A DNA stretch of 36,349 nt from Streptomyces sp. (GCF_031181555.1 NZ_JAPSKQ010000053.1:1-36349), one strand, 5' to 3'. Numbered from the stretch's first letter, positions 13,942-22,143 are shown. Numbers and translations are program-made. Notes: generated by a model not told the origin, from the sequence alone.

Positions 13942-14991
13942 GTGCCGGAGACGCCCCGCCGCACCGACCGCCTCCCAGGGACCCGTTACGGCAGCCGTCC
14001 GACGATGAAGGACGTGGCCGCCCGCGCCGGGGTCGGACTCAAGACGGTCTCCCGGGTGGTCAACGGCGAACCCGGGGTCACGGCGGAGACGGAGCGTCGC
14101 GTCCAGGAGGCCATCGAGGCGCTCGGCTTCCGCCGCAACGACAGCGCGCGGGTGCTGCGCAAGGGCCGCACCGCCAGCATCGGACTGGTCCTCGAGGACC
14201 TGGCGGACCCGTTCTACGGGCCGCTGAGCCGGGCGGTCGAGGAGGTTGCCCGCGCGCACGGCGCCCTGCTGATCAACGGCTCCAGCGCGGAGGACGCCGA
14301 CCGTGAGCAGGAGCTGGTGCTGGCGCTGTGCGCCCGCCGGGTGGACGGGCTGGTGGTGATCCCCGCCGGCGACGACCACCGGTATCTGGAACCGGAGCTG
14401 AAGGCGGGCGTCGCCACCGTGTTCGTGGACCGGCCGGCCGGGAAGATCGACGCGGACGTCGTCGTGTCGGACAACTACGGCGGTGCCCGCGACGGCGTGG
14501 CGCACCTGATCGCGCACGGGCACCGCAGAATCGGCTTCATCGGCGACATGCCCCGCATCCACACCGCGGCCGAGCGGCTGCGCGGCTACCGGACCGCCAT
14601 GGCGGACGCGGGCATACCGGTGGCGGACTCCTGGATGTCGCTGGGCGTCACCGACCCCGAGCGGGTGCGCCGGGCGGCCGAGGGGATGCTCTCCGGCCCG
14701 GACCCGGTCACCGCGATCTTCACGGGCAACAACCGGGTGACGGTCACCGTGATCCGGGTGCTGGCCGAGCACGCGCGCCGGGTCGCGCTCGTCGGCTTCG
14801 ACGACATCGAGCTCGCCGATCTGCTCCAGCCGGGTGTCACGGTCGTCGCCCAGGACGCGGCTGCCCTCGGCCGGACCGCCGCCGAGCGCCTCTTCCGCCA
14901 GCTGGACGGCACCCTGCTCCGTCCCGAGCGCATCGAGCTGCCGACCCGGCTGATCACGCGCGGCTCCGGCGAACTGCCCCCGGCGGACTGA
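13942..14991 (+). CDS. LacI family transcriptional regulator
   Basis: This protein has about 349 residues. The LacI helix-turn-helix starts at residue 22 (TMKDVAARAGVGLKTVSRVVNGEPGV), followed by the hinge helix ALGFRRNDSARVLRKG and a periplasmic-binding-protein-like sugar domain from ASIGLVLEDLADPF to PTRLITRGSGE. Several starts are possible because the frame is open far upstream. GTG 13942 lies closest to the fold and after the promoter TATGCT at 13867; GTG 13918 is an alternative. It is divergent from the ROK sugar kinase, which suggests a sugar or sugar-phosphate effector. A GACAACGTTGTC palindrome in the gap is the probable operator. No transporter or glycosidase accompanies the pair. 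Confidence 0.88.
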   Translation: MPETPRRTDRLPGTRYGSRPTMKDVAARAGVGLKTVSRVVNGEPGVTAETERRVQEAIEALGFRRNDSARVLRKGRTASIGLVLEDLADPFYGPLSRAVEEVARAHGALLINGSSAEDADREQELVLALCARRVDGLVVIPAGDDHRYLEPELKAGVATVFVDRPAGKIDADVVVSDNYGGARDGVAHLIAHGHRRIGFIGDMPRIHTAAERLRGYRTAMADAGIPVADSWMSLGVTDPERVRRAAEGMLSGPDPVTAIFTGNNRVTVTVIRVLAEHARRVALVGFDDIELADLLQPGVTVVAQDAAALGRTAAERLFRQLDGTLLRPERIELPTRLITRGSGELPPAD

Positions 14992-15160
14992 GCCGCCGGC
15001 GCCGACGGCAGCGCCGCGATCCGGGGACGGCCGGCAGCCCGCCTGTTCCGTGCGCCGCCCGCACTCCGCCGACGACGCCGCCGTCCCGTTCCCGTGGCCG
15101 CCGGCCGTGGCGCCGTACCACCCGAAGGGCGCGCACGACAGGAACGGGATCCGCGCCGTT

Positions 15161-15178
15161 CGCGGCGGGCCCGCCGCG
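15161..15178. terminator. 18-bp perfect palindrome between convergent genes
   Basis: CGCGGCGGG followed directly by CCCGCCGCG sits in the 224-base gap between the LacI gene (stop 14991) and the Xre gene (stop 15216). It probably forms a bidirectional terminator hairpin. I see no further gene in this gap. Confidence 0.45.
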
Positions 15179-15215
15179 CAGAGGCCCGGCGGACCCCCGG
15201 CCGCGGGCCCCGCCG

Positions 15216-15488
15216 TCACGGCCGGCCGGCCTCGCTCGCGAGGGGCGCCTTCGCGACCTCGGGACGATCGGGGTTCTCGCGGTTCTCGGGCTCCCAGCGC
15301 AGCAGGTCGCCCGGCTGGCACTCGAGCACCTCGCAGAGCGCGGCGAGCGTCGTGAACCGTACCGCCTTGGCGCGGCCGTTCTTGAGGACCGCCAGGTTGG
15401 CGGGCGTGATCCCGACACGTTCGGCGAGCTCACCCACGGACATCTTCCGCCTGGCCAGCATCACATCGATGTCGACGGCGATCGGCAT
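15216..15488 (-). CDS. Xre/Cro-type helix-turn-helix regulator
   Basis: This 90-residue protein is almost entirely one helix-turn-helix domain: MPIAVDIDVMLARRKMSVGE, then LAERVGITPANLAVLKNGRA, then FTTLAALCEVLECQPGDLL (about 1-65). It resembles the YozG-type regulators often paired with DUF2975 membrane proteins. A polar tail rich in Glu, Asn and Pro follows. Its ATG overlaps the stop of the DUF2975 gene (TGATG), so the two are translationally coupled in one operon. The operon promoter carries a 21-bp palindrome, and this regulator is the obvious candidate to bind it. Confidence 0.88.
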   Translation of the reverse strand: MPIAVDIDVMLARRKMSVGELAERVGITPANLAVLKNGRAKAVRFTTLAALCEVLECQPGDLLRWEPENRENPDRPEVAKAPLASEAGRP

Positions 15489-15985
15489 CAGATCACCTCG
15501 GCCAGCTCGGCCCGCATCCGCGACGCCTCGACGTCGCGCGCGACGGCCTGGGCGAGCAGCATCCGCAGCACGAGCACGATGAGCGCGACGCCCAGGACCG
15601 CCAGGCCGACCCCGCCCACCAGGAGCACGACGCCCGGGGCCACGGCCTCGCCCGGCGCCAGGAGTACCCCGAGCGTGAACACCAGGAGCGCGGCGGCCAC
15701 GAACGCGCCGATCACGATGTGCACGTACCGGAAGGCGGCGTGGGAGAAGACGGTTCCGCGTCGCACCATCGTCACCAGCCGCCAGACGCAGACCAGGACG
15801 ACCTGGACCGTCACCACTCCGAGCACCACGACGGCCAGGAGCGGGGTGCGCAGGTACGCGTAGTCCGCGTCCAGCCCCTCCAGGTCGCTCGCCAGCAGCG
15901 GCACCATCACCGCCTGCACGAACACCGAGCCCGCCAACAGCGTCACGAGCACGGCGCGCAGCGCGAGCACGGTCAGTTGTCCCAT
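15488..15985 (-). CDS. DUF2975 family membrane protein
   Basis: This 165-residue protein has four hydrophobic segments, at about 5-30, 47-70, 88-110 and 117-145. A short cytoplasmic tail, ARDVEASRMRAELAEVI, is charged and helical. DUF2975 proteins have no assigned biochemical role and are regularly followed by a small Xre-type regulator, as here. The membrane protein may sequester or signal to that regulator. The start ATG 15985 has AGGAGGGG just before it, one of the best ribosome sites in the window. The promoter lies 23-58 bases upstream and is covered by a palindrome. Confidence 0.85.
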   Translation of the reverse strand: MGQLTVLALRAVLVTLLAGSVFVQAVMVPLLASDLEGLDADYAYLRTPLLAVVVLGVVTVQVVLVCVWRLVTMVRRGTVFSHAAFRYVHIVIGAFVAAALLVFTLGVLLAPGEAVAPGVVLLVGGVGLAVLGVALIVLVLRMLLAQAVARDVEASRMRAELAEVI

Positions 15986-16014
15986 CGCCCCTCCTCTGAT
16001 CGAGTCACGATGGA

Positions 16015-16043
16015 AACCTATCGAGATTCGATAGGTGAGGCAA
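16015..16043 (-). promoter_or_regulatory. promoter covered by a 21-bp palindromic operator (DUF2975-xre operon)
   Basis: On the minus strand, TTGCCT (16043-16038) and TAGGTT (16020-16015) are separated by 17 bases. The arms ACCTATCGA (16016-16024) and TCGATAGGT (16028-16036), with GAT between, form a perfect palindrome filling the spacer and entering the -10 box. A protein bound there would exclude RNA polymerase. Confidence 0.75.
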
Positions 16044-16100
16044 GCGGACGACCCCGGTCCGCGACCACGTACCCGCCGCGGACCGGGGCCGCCGGGCCGG

Positions 16101-17405
16101 CTACCGCACCGAGGCCGTGAGGTCGCCCCGCCGGGGCGCCGCGAAACCCTCGAGGTCGGCGCGGGTCAGACCGGTCAGCCGTGCCACCTCGGCGATGTCG
16201 AGGGCGCCACAGTCCAGGCCGCGCAGCAGGTACCCGGCGAGGGCCTTGGCGGTGGCGGGCTCGTCCATGATGTCGCCGCCGGCCCGGCCGGCGTACCGGG
16301 CGAGGCGGGCGGCGGCCTGCTCGAAGCCCTCGCGGTAGAAGGCGAAGACGGCCGCGTAGCGGGTGGGGAGGTGGCCGGGGTGCATGTCCCAGCCCTGGTA
16401 GTAGGCGCGGGCGAGGGCGCGGCGGGTGAGGCCGTAGTGCAGCCGCCAGGCGTCGTGGACCTTCTCGGTGGGGCCGACGGGCAGGACGTTGGTGGAGCCG
16501 TCGGAGACCCGCACCCCGGTGCCCGCCGCCGCGACCTGCATGACGGCCTTGGCGTGGTCGGCGGCCGGATGGTCACTGGCCTGGTGGGCGGCGGAGACGC
16601 CGAGGCAGGCGCTGTAGTCGAAGGTGCCGTAGTGCAGACCGGTGGCCCGGCCCTCGGCGGCCTGGATCATGCGGGCGACGGTGGCGGTGCCGTCGGCGGC
16701 GAGGATGGACTGGCTGGTCTCGATCTGGATCTCGAAACCGATCCGGCCCGGCTCGAGGCCGCGCGCCTTCTCGAAGGCCTCGAGGAGGCGGACCATGGCG
16801 GTGACCTGCTCGGGACAGGTGACCTTGGGCAGGGTCAGGACCAGTCCGTCCGGCAGGCCGCCCGCCTCCATCAGACCGGTGAGGAAGATGTCCAGGGTGC
16901 GGATGCCCCGGTCCCGGACGGCGGCCTCCATGCACTTCATGCGGATGCCCATGTACGGGGCGGCCGTGCCGTTGCCGTACGCCTCGGCGATCAGGCGTGC
17001 CGCGCGGGCGGCGGTCTCGTCCTCCTCGGTGTCGGGCCGGTTGCCGTAGCCGTCCTCGAAGTCGACGCGCAGATCCTCGACCGGTTCGCGCTCCAGCTTG
17101 GCGCGGACGCGGGCGTACACGTCCTCGGCCAGCCGGCCCTCCAGGCCGAGGACGGCGGCGAACGAGGCGGCGTCCGGGGCGTGTTCGTCGAGTGCGGCGA
17201 GCGCCTGGTCCCCCCAGGAACGGAGCGTGCGGGCGGTGAAGGCGTCACCGGGGACGTAGACGGTGTGGACGGGCTGGCGGGTGCCGGGGTCTCCGGGGTA
17301 GCGGCGCTCCAGTTCGGTGTCGACGGACGCGAGGGAGGCGCTGATCTCCTCGCTGACGGCGCCCGCGAGACTCGTCGCCACCCGCTCCTGCTGACCCTGC
17401 CCCAT
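16101..17405 (-). CDS. DUF6986 / HpcH-HpaI-type aldolase/citrate lyase family protein
   Basis: This 434-residue protein is related to the citrate lyase beta subunit/malate synthase TIM-barrel fold. It carries HTVYVPGDAFTA, VDFEDGYG (Asp/Glu of the metal site), GIRMKCME, LVLTLPKVTCPEQV, GFEIQIETSQSIL (the second metal-binding Glu region) and GLHYGTFDYSACLG. It would cleave or form a C-C bond next to a carboxylate using Mg2+, plausibly with glyoxylate, pyruvate or acetyl-CoA; the reaction is not known. ATG 17405 is chosen over an in-frame TTG at 17420, because GGGAG lies eight bases before the ATG. An IclR-type palindrome sits 17-31 bases upstream. The gene is alone in its unit. Confidence 0.82.
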   Translation of the reverse strand: MGQGQQERVATSLAGAVSEEISASLASVDTELERRYPGDPGTRQPVHTVYVPGDAFTARTLRSWGDQALAALDEHAPDAASFAAVLGLEGRLAEDVYARVRAKLEREPVEDLRVDFEDGYGNRPDTEEDETAARAARLIAEAYGNGTAAPYMGIRMKCMEAAVRDRGIRTLDIFLTGLMEAGGLPDGLVLTLPKVTCPEQVTAMVRLLEAFEKARGLEPGRIGFEIQIETSQSILAADGTATVARMIQAAEGRATGLHYGTFDYSACLGVSAAHQASDHPAADHAKAVMQVAAAGTGVRVSDGSTNVLPVGPTEKVHDAWRLHYGLTRRALARAYYQGWDMHPGHLPTRYAAVFAFYREGFEQAAARLARYAGRAGGDIMDEPATAKALAGYLLRGLDCGALDIAEVARLTGLTRADLEGFAAPRRGDLTASVR

Positions 17406-17421
17406 TCCACACACTCCCAAC

Positions 17422-17436
17422 TTCCGTCATACGGAA
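17422..17436. promoter_or_regulatory. IclR-type palindrome upstream of the DUF6986 gene
   Basis: TTCCGTCATACGGAA is a perfect 15-base inverted repeat 17 bases upstream of the ATG. A degenerate second half-site (ATCCGTAGAAT) follows at about 17443-17453. TTCCG-N5-CGGAA sites are typical of IclR-family regulators. No IclR gene is in the window. Confidence 0.55.
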
Positions 17437-17610
17437 TCAATAATCCGTAGAATGAAGTTATCGGGCGGCTTCCCACCGGTCAACACCCGTCTTGCGTCCC
17501 GGTCCACCCGCCGCCCTTCCGCTCACCAGTACAGCACCGCCTCCCGGGCCCGCCCCGGCGGAGGAACACCCGGGCGCGAGCGGGCGGGCGTCACCGGCAC
17601 CCGGACGGGC

Positions 17611-17647
17611 CGAGGCCCCCGCGACCGGCGTGGTCGCGGGGGCCTCG
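17611..17647 (-). terminator. strong 16-bp hairpin terminating the etfBA operon
   Basis: CGAGGCCCCCGCGACC (17611-17626) and its exact complement (17632-17647) enclose the loop GGCGT, 17 bases past the etfA stop. It is the longest perfect stem in the window. Confidence 0.8.
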
Positions 17648-17663
17648 TGGAGCCGGGGGCCGA

Positions 17664-18626
17664 TCAGCCCTTGCGGGTCTTGATCTCCTCGGTCAGCTGC
17701 GGGACGACGTCGAACAGGTCGCCGACGATGCCGTAGTCGACCAGCTCGAAGATCGGGGCCTCGGCGTCCTTGTTGACGGCCACGATGGTCTTCGAGGTCT
17801 GCATGCCCGCGCGGTGCTGGATCGCGCCGGAGATGCCCGCGGCGATGTAGAGCTGCGGCGAGACCGACTTGCCGGTCTGGCCGACCTGGTTGGTGTGCGG
17901 GTACCAGCCGGCGTCGACGGCGGCACGCGAGGCACCGACGGCCGCGCCGAGCTGGTCGGCGAGCGCCTCGATGATCGCGAAGTTCTCCGCGCCGTTCACA
18001 CCGCGGCCGCCGGAGACCACGATCGCGGCCTCGGTCAGCTCGGGGCGGCCGGTCGACTCACGCGGCGTACGGCCGGTGACCCTGGTGCCGGTCGCCTTGT
18101 CGGAGAAGGTCACCGAGAGGGCCTCGACCGCACCGGCGGCCGGCGCCGGCTCCACGGCCGCGCTGTTGGGCTTGACCGTGATGACCGGGGTGCCCTTGGA
18201 GACGCGGGACTTGGTGGTGTAGGACGCGGCGAACACCGACTGGGTGGCCACCGGGCCCTCGTCGCCGGCCTCCAGGTCGACGGCGTCGGTGATGATGCCG
18301 GAGCCGATGCGCAGCGCCAGGCGGGCGGCGACCTCCTTGCCCTCGGCGGAGGACGGCACCAGCACGGCGGCCGGGGAGACGGCCTCGACCGCGGCCTGCA
18401 GGGCGTCCACCTTCGGCACGACCAGGTACTCGGCGTACTCGGCGGCCTCGTGGGTGAGGACCTTCACCGCGCCGTGCTCGGCCAGCGCGGCGGCGGTGTC
18501 CGCGGCGCCGCCTCCCAGCGCGACGGCGACCGGCTCACCGATGCGGCGGGCCAGCGTCAGCAGCTCCAGGGTGGGCTTGCGGACGGCACCGTCCACGTGG
18601 TCGACGTAGACGAGAACTTCAGCCAT
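17664..18626 (-). CDS. etfA: electron transfer flavoprotein subunit alpha
   Basis: This 320-residue large ETF subunit has an N-terminal alpha/beta domain ([12 protein letters not shown] onwards). Its C-terminal FAD domain carries [39 protein letters not shown] (about 208-246) and [28 protein letters not shown] (about 252-279), then [23 protein letters not shown]. EtfAB collects electrons from acyl-CoA and other dehydrogenases and passes them to an ETF:quinone oxidoreductase. The length is normal for bacterial EtfA. It follows etfB by 61 bases in the same operon and ends in a strong hairpin. No acyl-CoA dehydrogenase or ETF-QO gene lies nearby, so this is the general housekeeping ETF. Confidence 0.96.
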   Translation of the reverse strand: MAEVLVYVDHVDGAVRKPTLELLTLARRIGEPVAVALGGGAADTAAALAEHGAVKVLTHEAAEYAEYLVVPKVDALQAAVEAVSPAAVLVPSSAEGKEVAARLALRIGSGIITDAVDLEAGDEGPVATQSVFAASYTTKSRVSKGTPVITVKPNSAAVEPAPAAGAVEALSVTFSDKATGTRVTGRTPRESTGRPELTEAAIVVSGGRGVNGAENFAIIEALADQLGAAVGASRAAVDAGWYPHTNQVGQTGKSVSPQLYIAAGISGAIQHRAGMQTSKTIVAVNKDAEAPIFELVDYGIVGDLFDVVPQLTEEIKTRKG

Positions 18627-18687
18627 GGGACTTCTTCTCTCCTGCTTGCGAAGTTAGAGGGGCGGGAAGCGAGTCGAGCCTCTTGGC

Positions 18688-19476
18688 TCAGATGAACTTC
18701 TGGCTCGCGAGGAACTCGGCGAGCTGCTTGCCGCCCTCGCCCTCGTCCTTGACGATCGTGCCGGCGGTGCGGGCCGGACGCTCGGCCGCCGAGTCGACCG
18801 TGGTGTAGGCGCCCTCCAGGCCGACCTCCTCCGCCTCGAGGTCGAGGTCGGACAGGTCCCAGGACTCCACGGGCTTCTTCTTGGCCGCCATGATGCCCTT
18901 GAAGGACGGGTAACGGGCCTCGCCCGACTGGTCGGTGACCGACACGACCGCCGGCAGGGAGGCCTCGAGCTGCTCGGAGGCGGCGTCGCCGTCGCGGCGG
19001 CCCTTGACCGTGCCGTCCTCGACGGAGACCTCGGAGAGCAGCGTCACCTGCGGCACGCCCAGGCGCTCGGCGAGCAGCGCGGGGACGACACCCATGGTGC
19101 CGTCGGTGGAGGCCATGCCGGAGATGACCAGGTCGTAGCCGGCCTTCTCGATCGCCTTGGCCAGGACCAGGGAGGTACCGATGGCGTCGGTGCCGTGCAG
19201 GTCGTCGTCCTCGACGTGGATGGCCTTGTCGGCACCCATGGACAGCGCCTTGCGCAGGGCGTCCTTGGCGTCCTCCGGGCCCACCGTCAGGACGGTGATC
19301 TCCACGTCGTCGTCGGAGTTCTCCGAGATCTGCAGCGCCTGTTCGACCGCGTACTCGTCCAGCTCGGAGAGCAGACCGTCCACGTCGTCACGGTCGACGG
19401 TCAGGTCATCGGCGAAGTGCCGGTCGCCAGTGGCGTCGGGCACGTACTTCACGGTGACAACGATCCTCAAGCTCAC
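18688..19476 (-). CDS. etfB: electron transfer flavoprotein subunit beta
   Basis: This 262-residue small ETF subunit begins MSLRIVVTVKYVPDATGDRH. It contains LDEYAVEQAL, the AMP-binding segment TVGPEDAKDALRKALSMGADKAIHVED (about 62-88), and the ETF-beta recognition-loop region LVISGMASTDGTMGVVPALLAERLGVPQVT (about 114-143). It forms the heterodimer with EtfA. The start is GTG 19476 with AGGAG eight bases upstream. The 220 bases upstream contain TATGCT (minus strand, 19529-19524) as a possible -10, next to the palindrome CTGCCTGCAGGCAG (19512-19525), plus an AT-rich stretch near 19578-19590. The promoter is therefore probably here rather than shared with the flavin reductase gene. Confidence 0.96.
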   Translation of the reverse strand: MSLRIVVTVKYVPDATGDRHFADDLTVDRDDVDGLLSELDEYAVEQALQISENSDDDVEITVLTVGPEDAKDALRKALSMGADKAIHVEDDDLHGTDAIGTSLVLAKAIEKAGYDLVISGMASTDGTMGVVPALLAERLGVPQVTLLSEVSVEDGTVKGRRDGDAASEQLEASLPAVVSVTDQSGEARYPSFKGIMAAKKKPVESWDLSDLDLEAEEVGLEGAYTTVDSAAERPARTAGTIVKDEGEGGKQLAEFLASQKFI

Positions 19477-19697
19477 GCCGGCTCTCCTACTGCATCGTCA
19501 TTTCTGGCTGCCTGCCTGCAGGCAGCATAGGCGCCTGAAGCGGGCGATCCCGGTCGGGGCGGCCCACGCTCCGAGCGAAATATTACTCGTCAGTACATCC
19601 AGTTCTTCCCCGCTAAGCAAGCGCTTTGAACTGTGACCTTCGCAACGCAGCGTAACCGGAACTCGACGGCTCCGCAGCAGGGGGCGGGGGCTCCGGC

Positions 19698-20207
19698 TCA
19701 GTCCCGCAGCCCGTTGAAGCGCCCCTGGTGGTAGAGGAGCGGGCGGCCGTGCCCGGTGGGATCGCCCACCAGGACCTCGGCGAGCACGATCCGGTGGTCC
19801 CCGGCGGGCACCCGCGTCACCACCTTGCACACCATCCAGGCCGGCACGTCGTCCAGCACGGGAACGCCCTCGGGCCCCTCCCGCCAGGCGGTGGCCGGGC
19901 CGAAGCGGTCGGCGCCGCTGCGCGCGAAGGTGGCCGCCAGCTCCTGCTGGTGCTCCCCGAGGACGTGCACGCCGACGTGACCGCTCACCGCTATCGCGGG
20001 CCAGCTGGAGCCCCCGGTGCCGACGGCGAAGGACAGCATCGGGGGGTCGGCGGAGACGGAGGCGAGGGAGGTGGCCGTGAAGCCGACCGGACCCGACCGG
20101 CCACGCGCGGTGATCACGGCGACGCCCGCCGCGTGCTTCCGGAAGACGGAGCGCAGCAGATCGGGAGAGGCGGGCCGGGCGGTGCCGAGGTCGGACGTGG
20201 CCGTCAT
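19698..20207 (-). CDS. flavin reductase family protein
   Basis: This 169-residue split-barrel FMN-binding protein has the core LLRSVFRKHAAGVAVITARG (17-36), then GFTATSLASVSADPPMLSFAVG (about 41-62), which forms the flavin pocket, and HQQELAATFARSGADRF. The C-terminal LLYHQGRFNGL is typical of HpaC/ActVB-like reductases, which use NAD(P)H to supply reduced flavin to a partner monooxygenase or other acceptor. ATG 20207 is chosen because AAGGACA precedes it; the 15 residues upstream of it are not conserved-looking. It lies upstream of etfBA on the same strand, with a 220-base gap, so a functional link to the ETF is possible but not shown. There is no adjacent monooxygenase. Confidence 0.87.
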   Translation of the reverse strand: MTATSDLGTARPASPDLLRSVFRKHAAGVAVITARGRSGPVGFTATSLASVSADPPMLSFAVGTGGSSWPAIAVSGHVGVHVLGEHQQELAATFARSGADRFGPATAWREGPEGVPVLDDVPAWMVCKVVTRVPAGDHRIVLAEVLVGDPTGHGRPLLYHQGRFNGLRD

Positions 20208-20343
20208 GAAACTGTCCTTCTGCGGGAGGTGACGTGCGGTTCGGCTGCTCACCGGCTGCCGGGCCGGCGCACACGCGCGGCGCGGACGCCGGCCGCCGGA
20301 CGGCTGGGTACCCGCCTGGGGCGAAGGCGTTCCGAAGACATGC

Positions 20344-20377
20344 CGTCAGACTGACGATAGCTGGCGCGCACAGTCAA
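20344..20377 (-). promoter_or_regulatory. promoter and palindrome upstream of flavin reductase gene
   Basis: TTGACT (minus strand, 20377-20372) and CAGTCT (20353-20348) are 18 bases apart. The perfect palindrome CGTCAGACTGACG (20344-20356) covers the -10 box. The leader to ATG 20207 would be about 130 bases long, and I recognise no riboswitch in it. Confidence 0.5.
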
Positions 20378-20403
20378 GCCGGTCCCGGCGGGTGGGAGAT
20401 GGC

Positions 20404-20808
20404 TCACGACGGGTCCCCCGGCCGCCCCACGGCCTCCCCGAGCGCGGCGATGACATCGGCCTTCCGCGGCAGGCCGGCGGCGCGCCGGACGACCCGGCCG
20501 CCGGCGTCGAGGACCAGCACCGTGGGGGTCCGGCGGACCTCCAGCCGTCGTACGAGGTCCAGGTGCGCCTCGGCGTCGATCTCCACGTGGGCCACGCCCT
20601 CGACCATGCCGGCCACCTGGCCGAGCACCCTCCGGGTCGCCCGGCAGGGCGCGCAGAAGGCGCTCGAGAACTGCACGAGGGTGGCGCGCTCGCCCAGCTC
20701 CGCGCCGAGCTCGGCCGCCGCCAGCCGCTCGCCGTCGTCCCGTCCGCGCACCCGTCGCACCCGTTCCCTCCGGTCCGTCGCCGTGGACACCACCGGTCCG
20801 GTGCCCAC
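20404..20808 (-). CDS. thioredoxin-like protein
   Basis: This protein of up to 134 residues has a thioredoxin fold: TLVQFSSAFCAPCRATRRVL with the redox motif Cys52-Ala-Pro-Cys55, then HVEIDAEAHLDLVRRLEVRRTPTVLVLDAGGRVVRRAAGLP with the cis-proline in RTPT. The usual WCGPC is replaced by FCAPC, pointing to an altered redox potential. The start is uncertain. GTG 20808 gives 134 residues; GTG 20760 has a much better ribosome site (AGGGA, six bases) and gives 118. Homologues as I remember them begin with a membrane anchor; here TGPVVSTA could be its first residues with the rest missing, leaving a soluble form. It heads the redox block with flavin reductase and etfBA. Confidence 0.82.
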   Translation of the reverse strand: MGTGPVVSTATDRRERVRRVRGRDDGERLAAAELGAELGERATLVQFSSAFCAPCRATRRVLGQVAGMVEGVAHVEIDAEAHLDLVRRLEVRRTPTVLVLDAGGRVVRRAAGLPRKADVIAALGEAVGRPGDPS

Positions 20809-21167
20809 CAGCCTGAAGCGCCCACGCGACCGCGAGGATTCCCGGCCGCCCGGACAGTCTTCCCCGCGTTCGCCCGCGTTGCGGCGGACGGGACGGGTCC
20901 GGTCACCGTACGTCCCGTCACCGCCCGGGCCGCGAAATGCGCCTGTTCAGGTGGCGGACGACGGTGCGCGCGGGGTAACGGTGACGCAAAAGCCCGAGGT
21001 GGATCAGGGGATGGACGTGACGAGAATCTCTCTGCCGACAGGCACCAGGGCTGGTTCACGAGCCGTTCTTGGGGCACCATCTGCGACAAGCCGTAAACCT
21101 ACGGCTGCGTAACTTCGACTGGGAGTTCCCCCTTCCCAGGCAGAGAAGGAAGGGTTCCAACCCGCCC
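20809..21167. other. 359-base intergenic region between thioredoxin-like and acyltransferase genes
   Basis: There is no credible ORF here. The region holds the divergent promoters. A perfect hairpin with arms AGCCGTA (21089-21095) and TACGGCT (21100-21106) lies about 60 bases before the acyltransferase ATG. The stretch 21061-21120 is less GC-rich than its surroundings and is the likely promoter/leader area. No riboswitch was recognised with confidence. Confidence 0.4.
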
Positions 21168-21896
21168 ATGGCAGAACTCGTCTACCGCCCCGTCGTCGGT
21201 TTCGCCCGTACCCTGTTCAAGGTGTGGGACCTCAAGATCGACTGCCAGGGGTCGGAGAACATCCCGCGCTCGGGCGGCGCCGTACTGGTGAGCAACCACA
21301 TCAGCTACCTGGACTTCGTCTTCAACGGCCTGGCGGCGCTCCCGCAGAAGCGGCTCGTGCGTTTCATGGCGAAGGAGTCCGTCTTCCGGCACAAGGTCTC
21401 CGGCCCCCTGATGCGCGGGATGAAGCACATCCCGGTGGACCGCAACCAGGGCGAGGCGGCGTACGCGCACGCGCTGCAGTCGCTGCGGTCGGGCGAGATC
21501 GTGGGCGTCTTCCCGGAGGCGACCATCTCGCAGTCGTTCACGCTGAAGAGCTTCAAGTCGGGTGCCGCGCGCCTGGCGCAGGAGGCGGGCGTGCCGCTGA
21601 TCCCGATGGCGGTGTGGGGCACCCAGCGGCTGTGGACCAAGGGCCACCCGCGCAACTTCAAGCGCAGCCACACCCCGATCACCATCCGCGTCGGGGAGGC
21701 GATCGAGGCGTCCAGGGACAAGTACGCGGGCGCGATCACCCGGCAGCTGCGCGAGCGGGTCCAGGAACTGCTGGAGGCCGCGCAGCGCGCCTACCCGGTG
21801 CGCCCCAAGGGCCCGGACGACACCTGGTGGATGCCGGCGCACCTCGGTGGCACGGCTCCGACGCCGGAGCAGGTCCGCGCGGCCGAGGCCGGCTGA
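21168..21896 (+). CDS. 1-acylglycerol-3-phosphate acyltransferase family protein (PlsC-like)
   Basis: This 242-residue acyltransferase of the PlsC/LPLAT family has the catalytic NHxxxxD motif as VSNHISYLDF (His44, Asp49). The acceptor/phosphate motif is GVFPEATIS (113-121, in place of FPEGTRS), and the third block GVPLIPMAVWGTQRLW is present. It would transfer a fatty acyl chain from acyl-CoA or acyl-ACP to lysophosphatidate or a related acceptor at the inner face of the membrane; the Ala in place of Gly in FPEA suggests a variant acceptor. ATG 21168 follows AGGAAGGG by about 13 bases. The C-terminal 30 residues are Pro/Thr/Ala-rich. It is transcribed alone. This is a family-level assignment, and the true acyl acceptor is unknown. 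Confidence 0.88.
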   Translation: MAELVYRPVVGFARTLFKVWDLKIDCQGSENIPRSGGAVLVSNHISYLDFVFNGLAALPQKRLVRFMAKESVFRHKVSGPLMRGMKHIPVDRNQGEAAYAHALQSLRSGEIVGVFPEATISQSFTLKSFKSGAARLAQEAGVPLIPMAVWGTQRLWTKGHPRNFKRSHTPITIRVGEAIEASRDKYAGAITRQLRERVQELLEAAQRAYPVRPKGPDDTWWMPAHLGGTAPTPEQVRAAEAG

Positions 21897-22143
21897 CACC
21901 CACCGCCCCGGGTGCCCCGCGCGGTCGACAGGGTCCCGCCGTGACGGGGATCCGCCGCCCGTTGTGCCGGCGAGGCCGCGCACTTCGCCGTCGGCGGCTC
22001 CGACGGGATCCCGGGAGCGGGGCGCCCCGGTCGCACGTCCGCCGAGGCCCGTCCGGCCCGTCCCCCGTCACGCGTGCCCGGCGGGCCGGCGAGCGCCGCC
22101 GGTTCGGCGGGGTGCACGGTGATCCGCGCCCCGGGGCCGGGCT

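Noticed and set aside
15005..15215. Small gene in the gap between the LacI and Xre genes
   Set aside because: Frames are open on both strands but none has a ribosome site, a credible start or recognisable composition.
20970..21020. Cyclic-di-GMP riboswitch-like words (GACGCAAAAGCC and GGGGTAACGG) upstream of the acyltransferase
   Set aside because: The words occur in the wrong order and without the paired helices of the GEMM fold; I cannot support a riboswitch.
21897..22140. Terminal inverted repeat of the Tn3 element or remainder of the B3/4 gene
   Set aside because: I found no 38-base Tn3-type end and no recognisable protein in any frame; the region looks like unassigned intergenic sequence.
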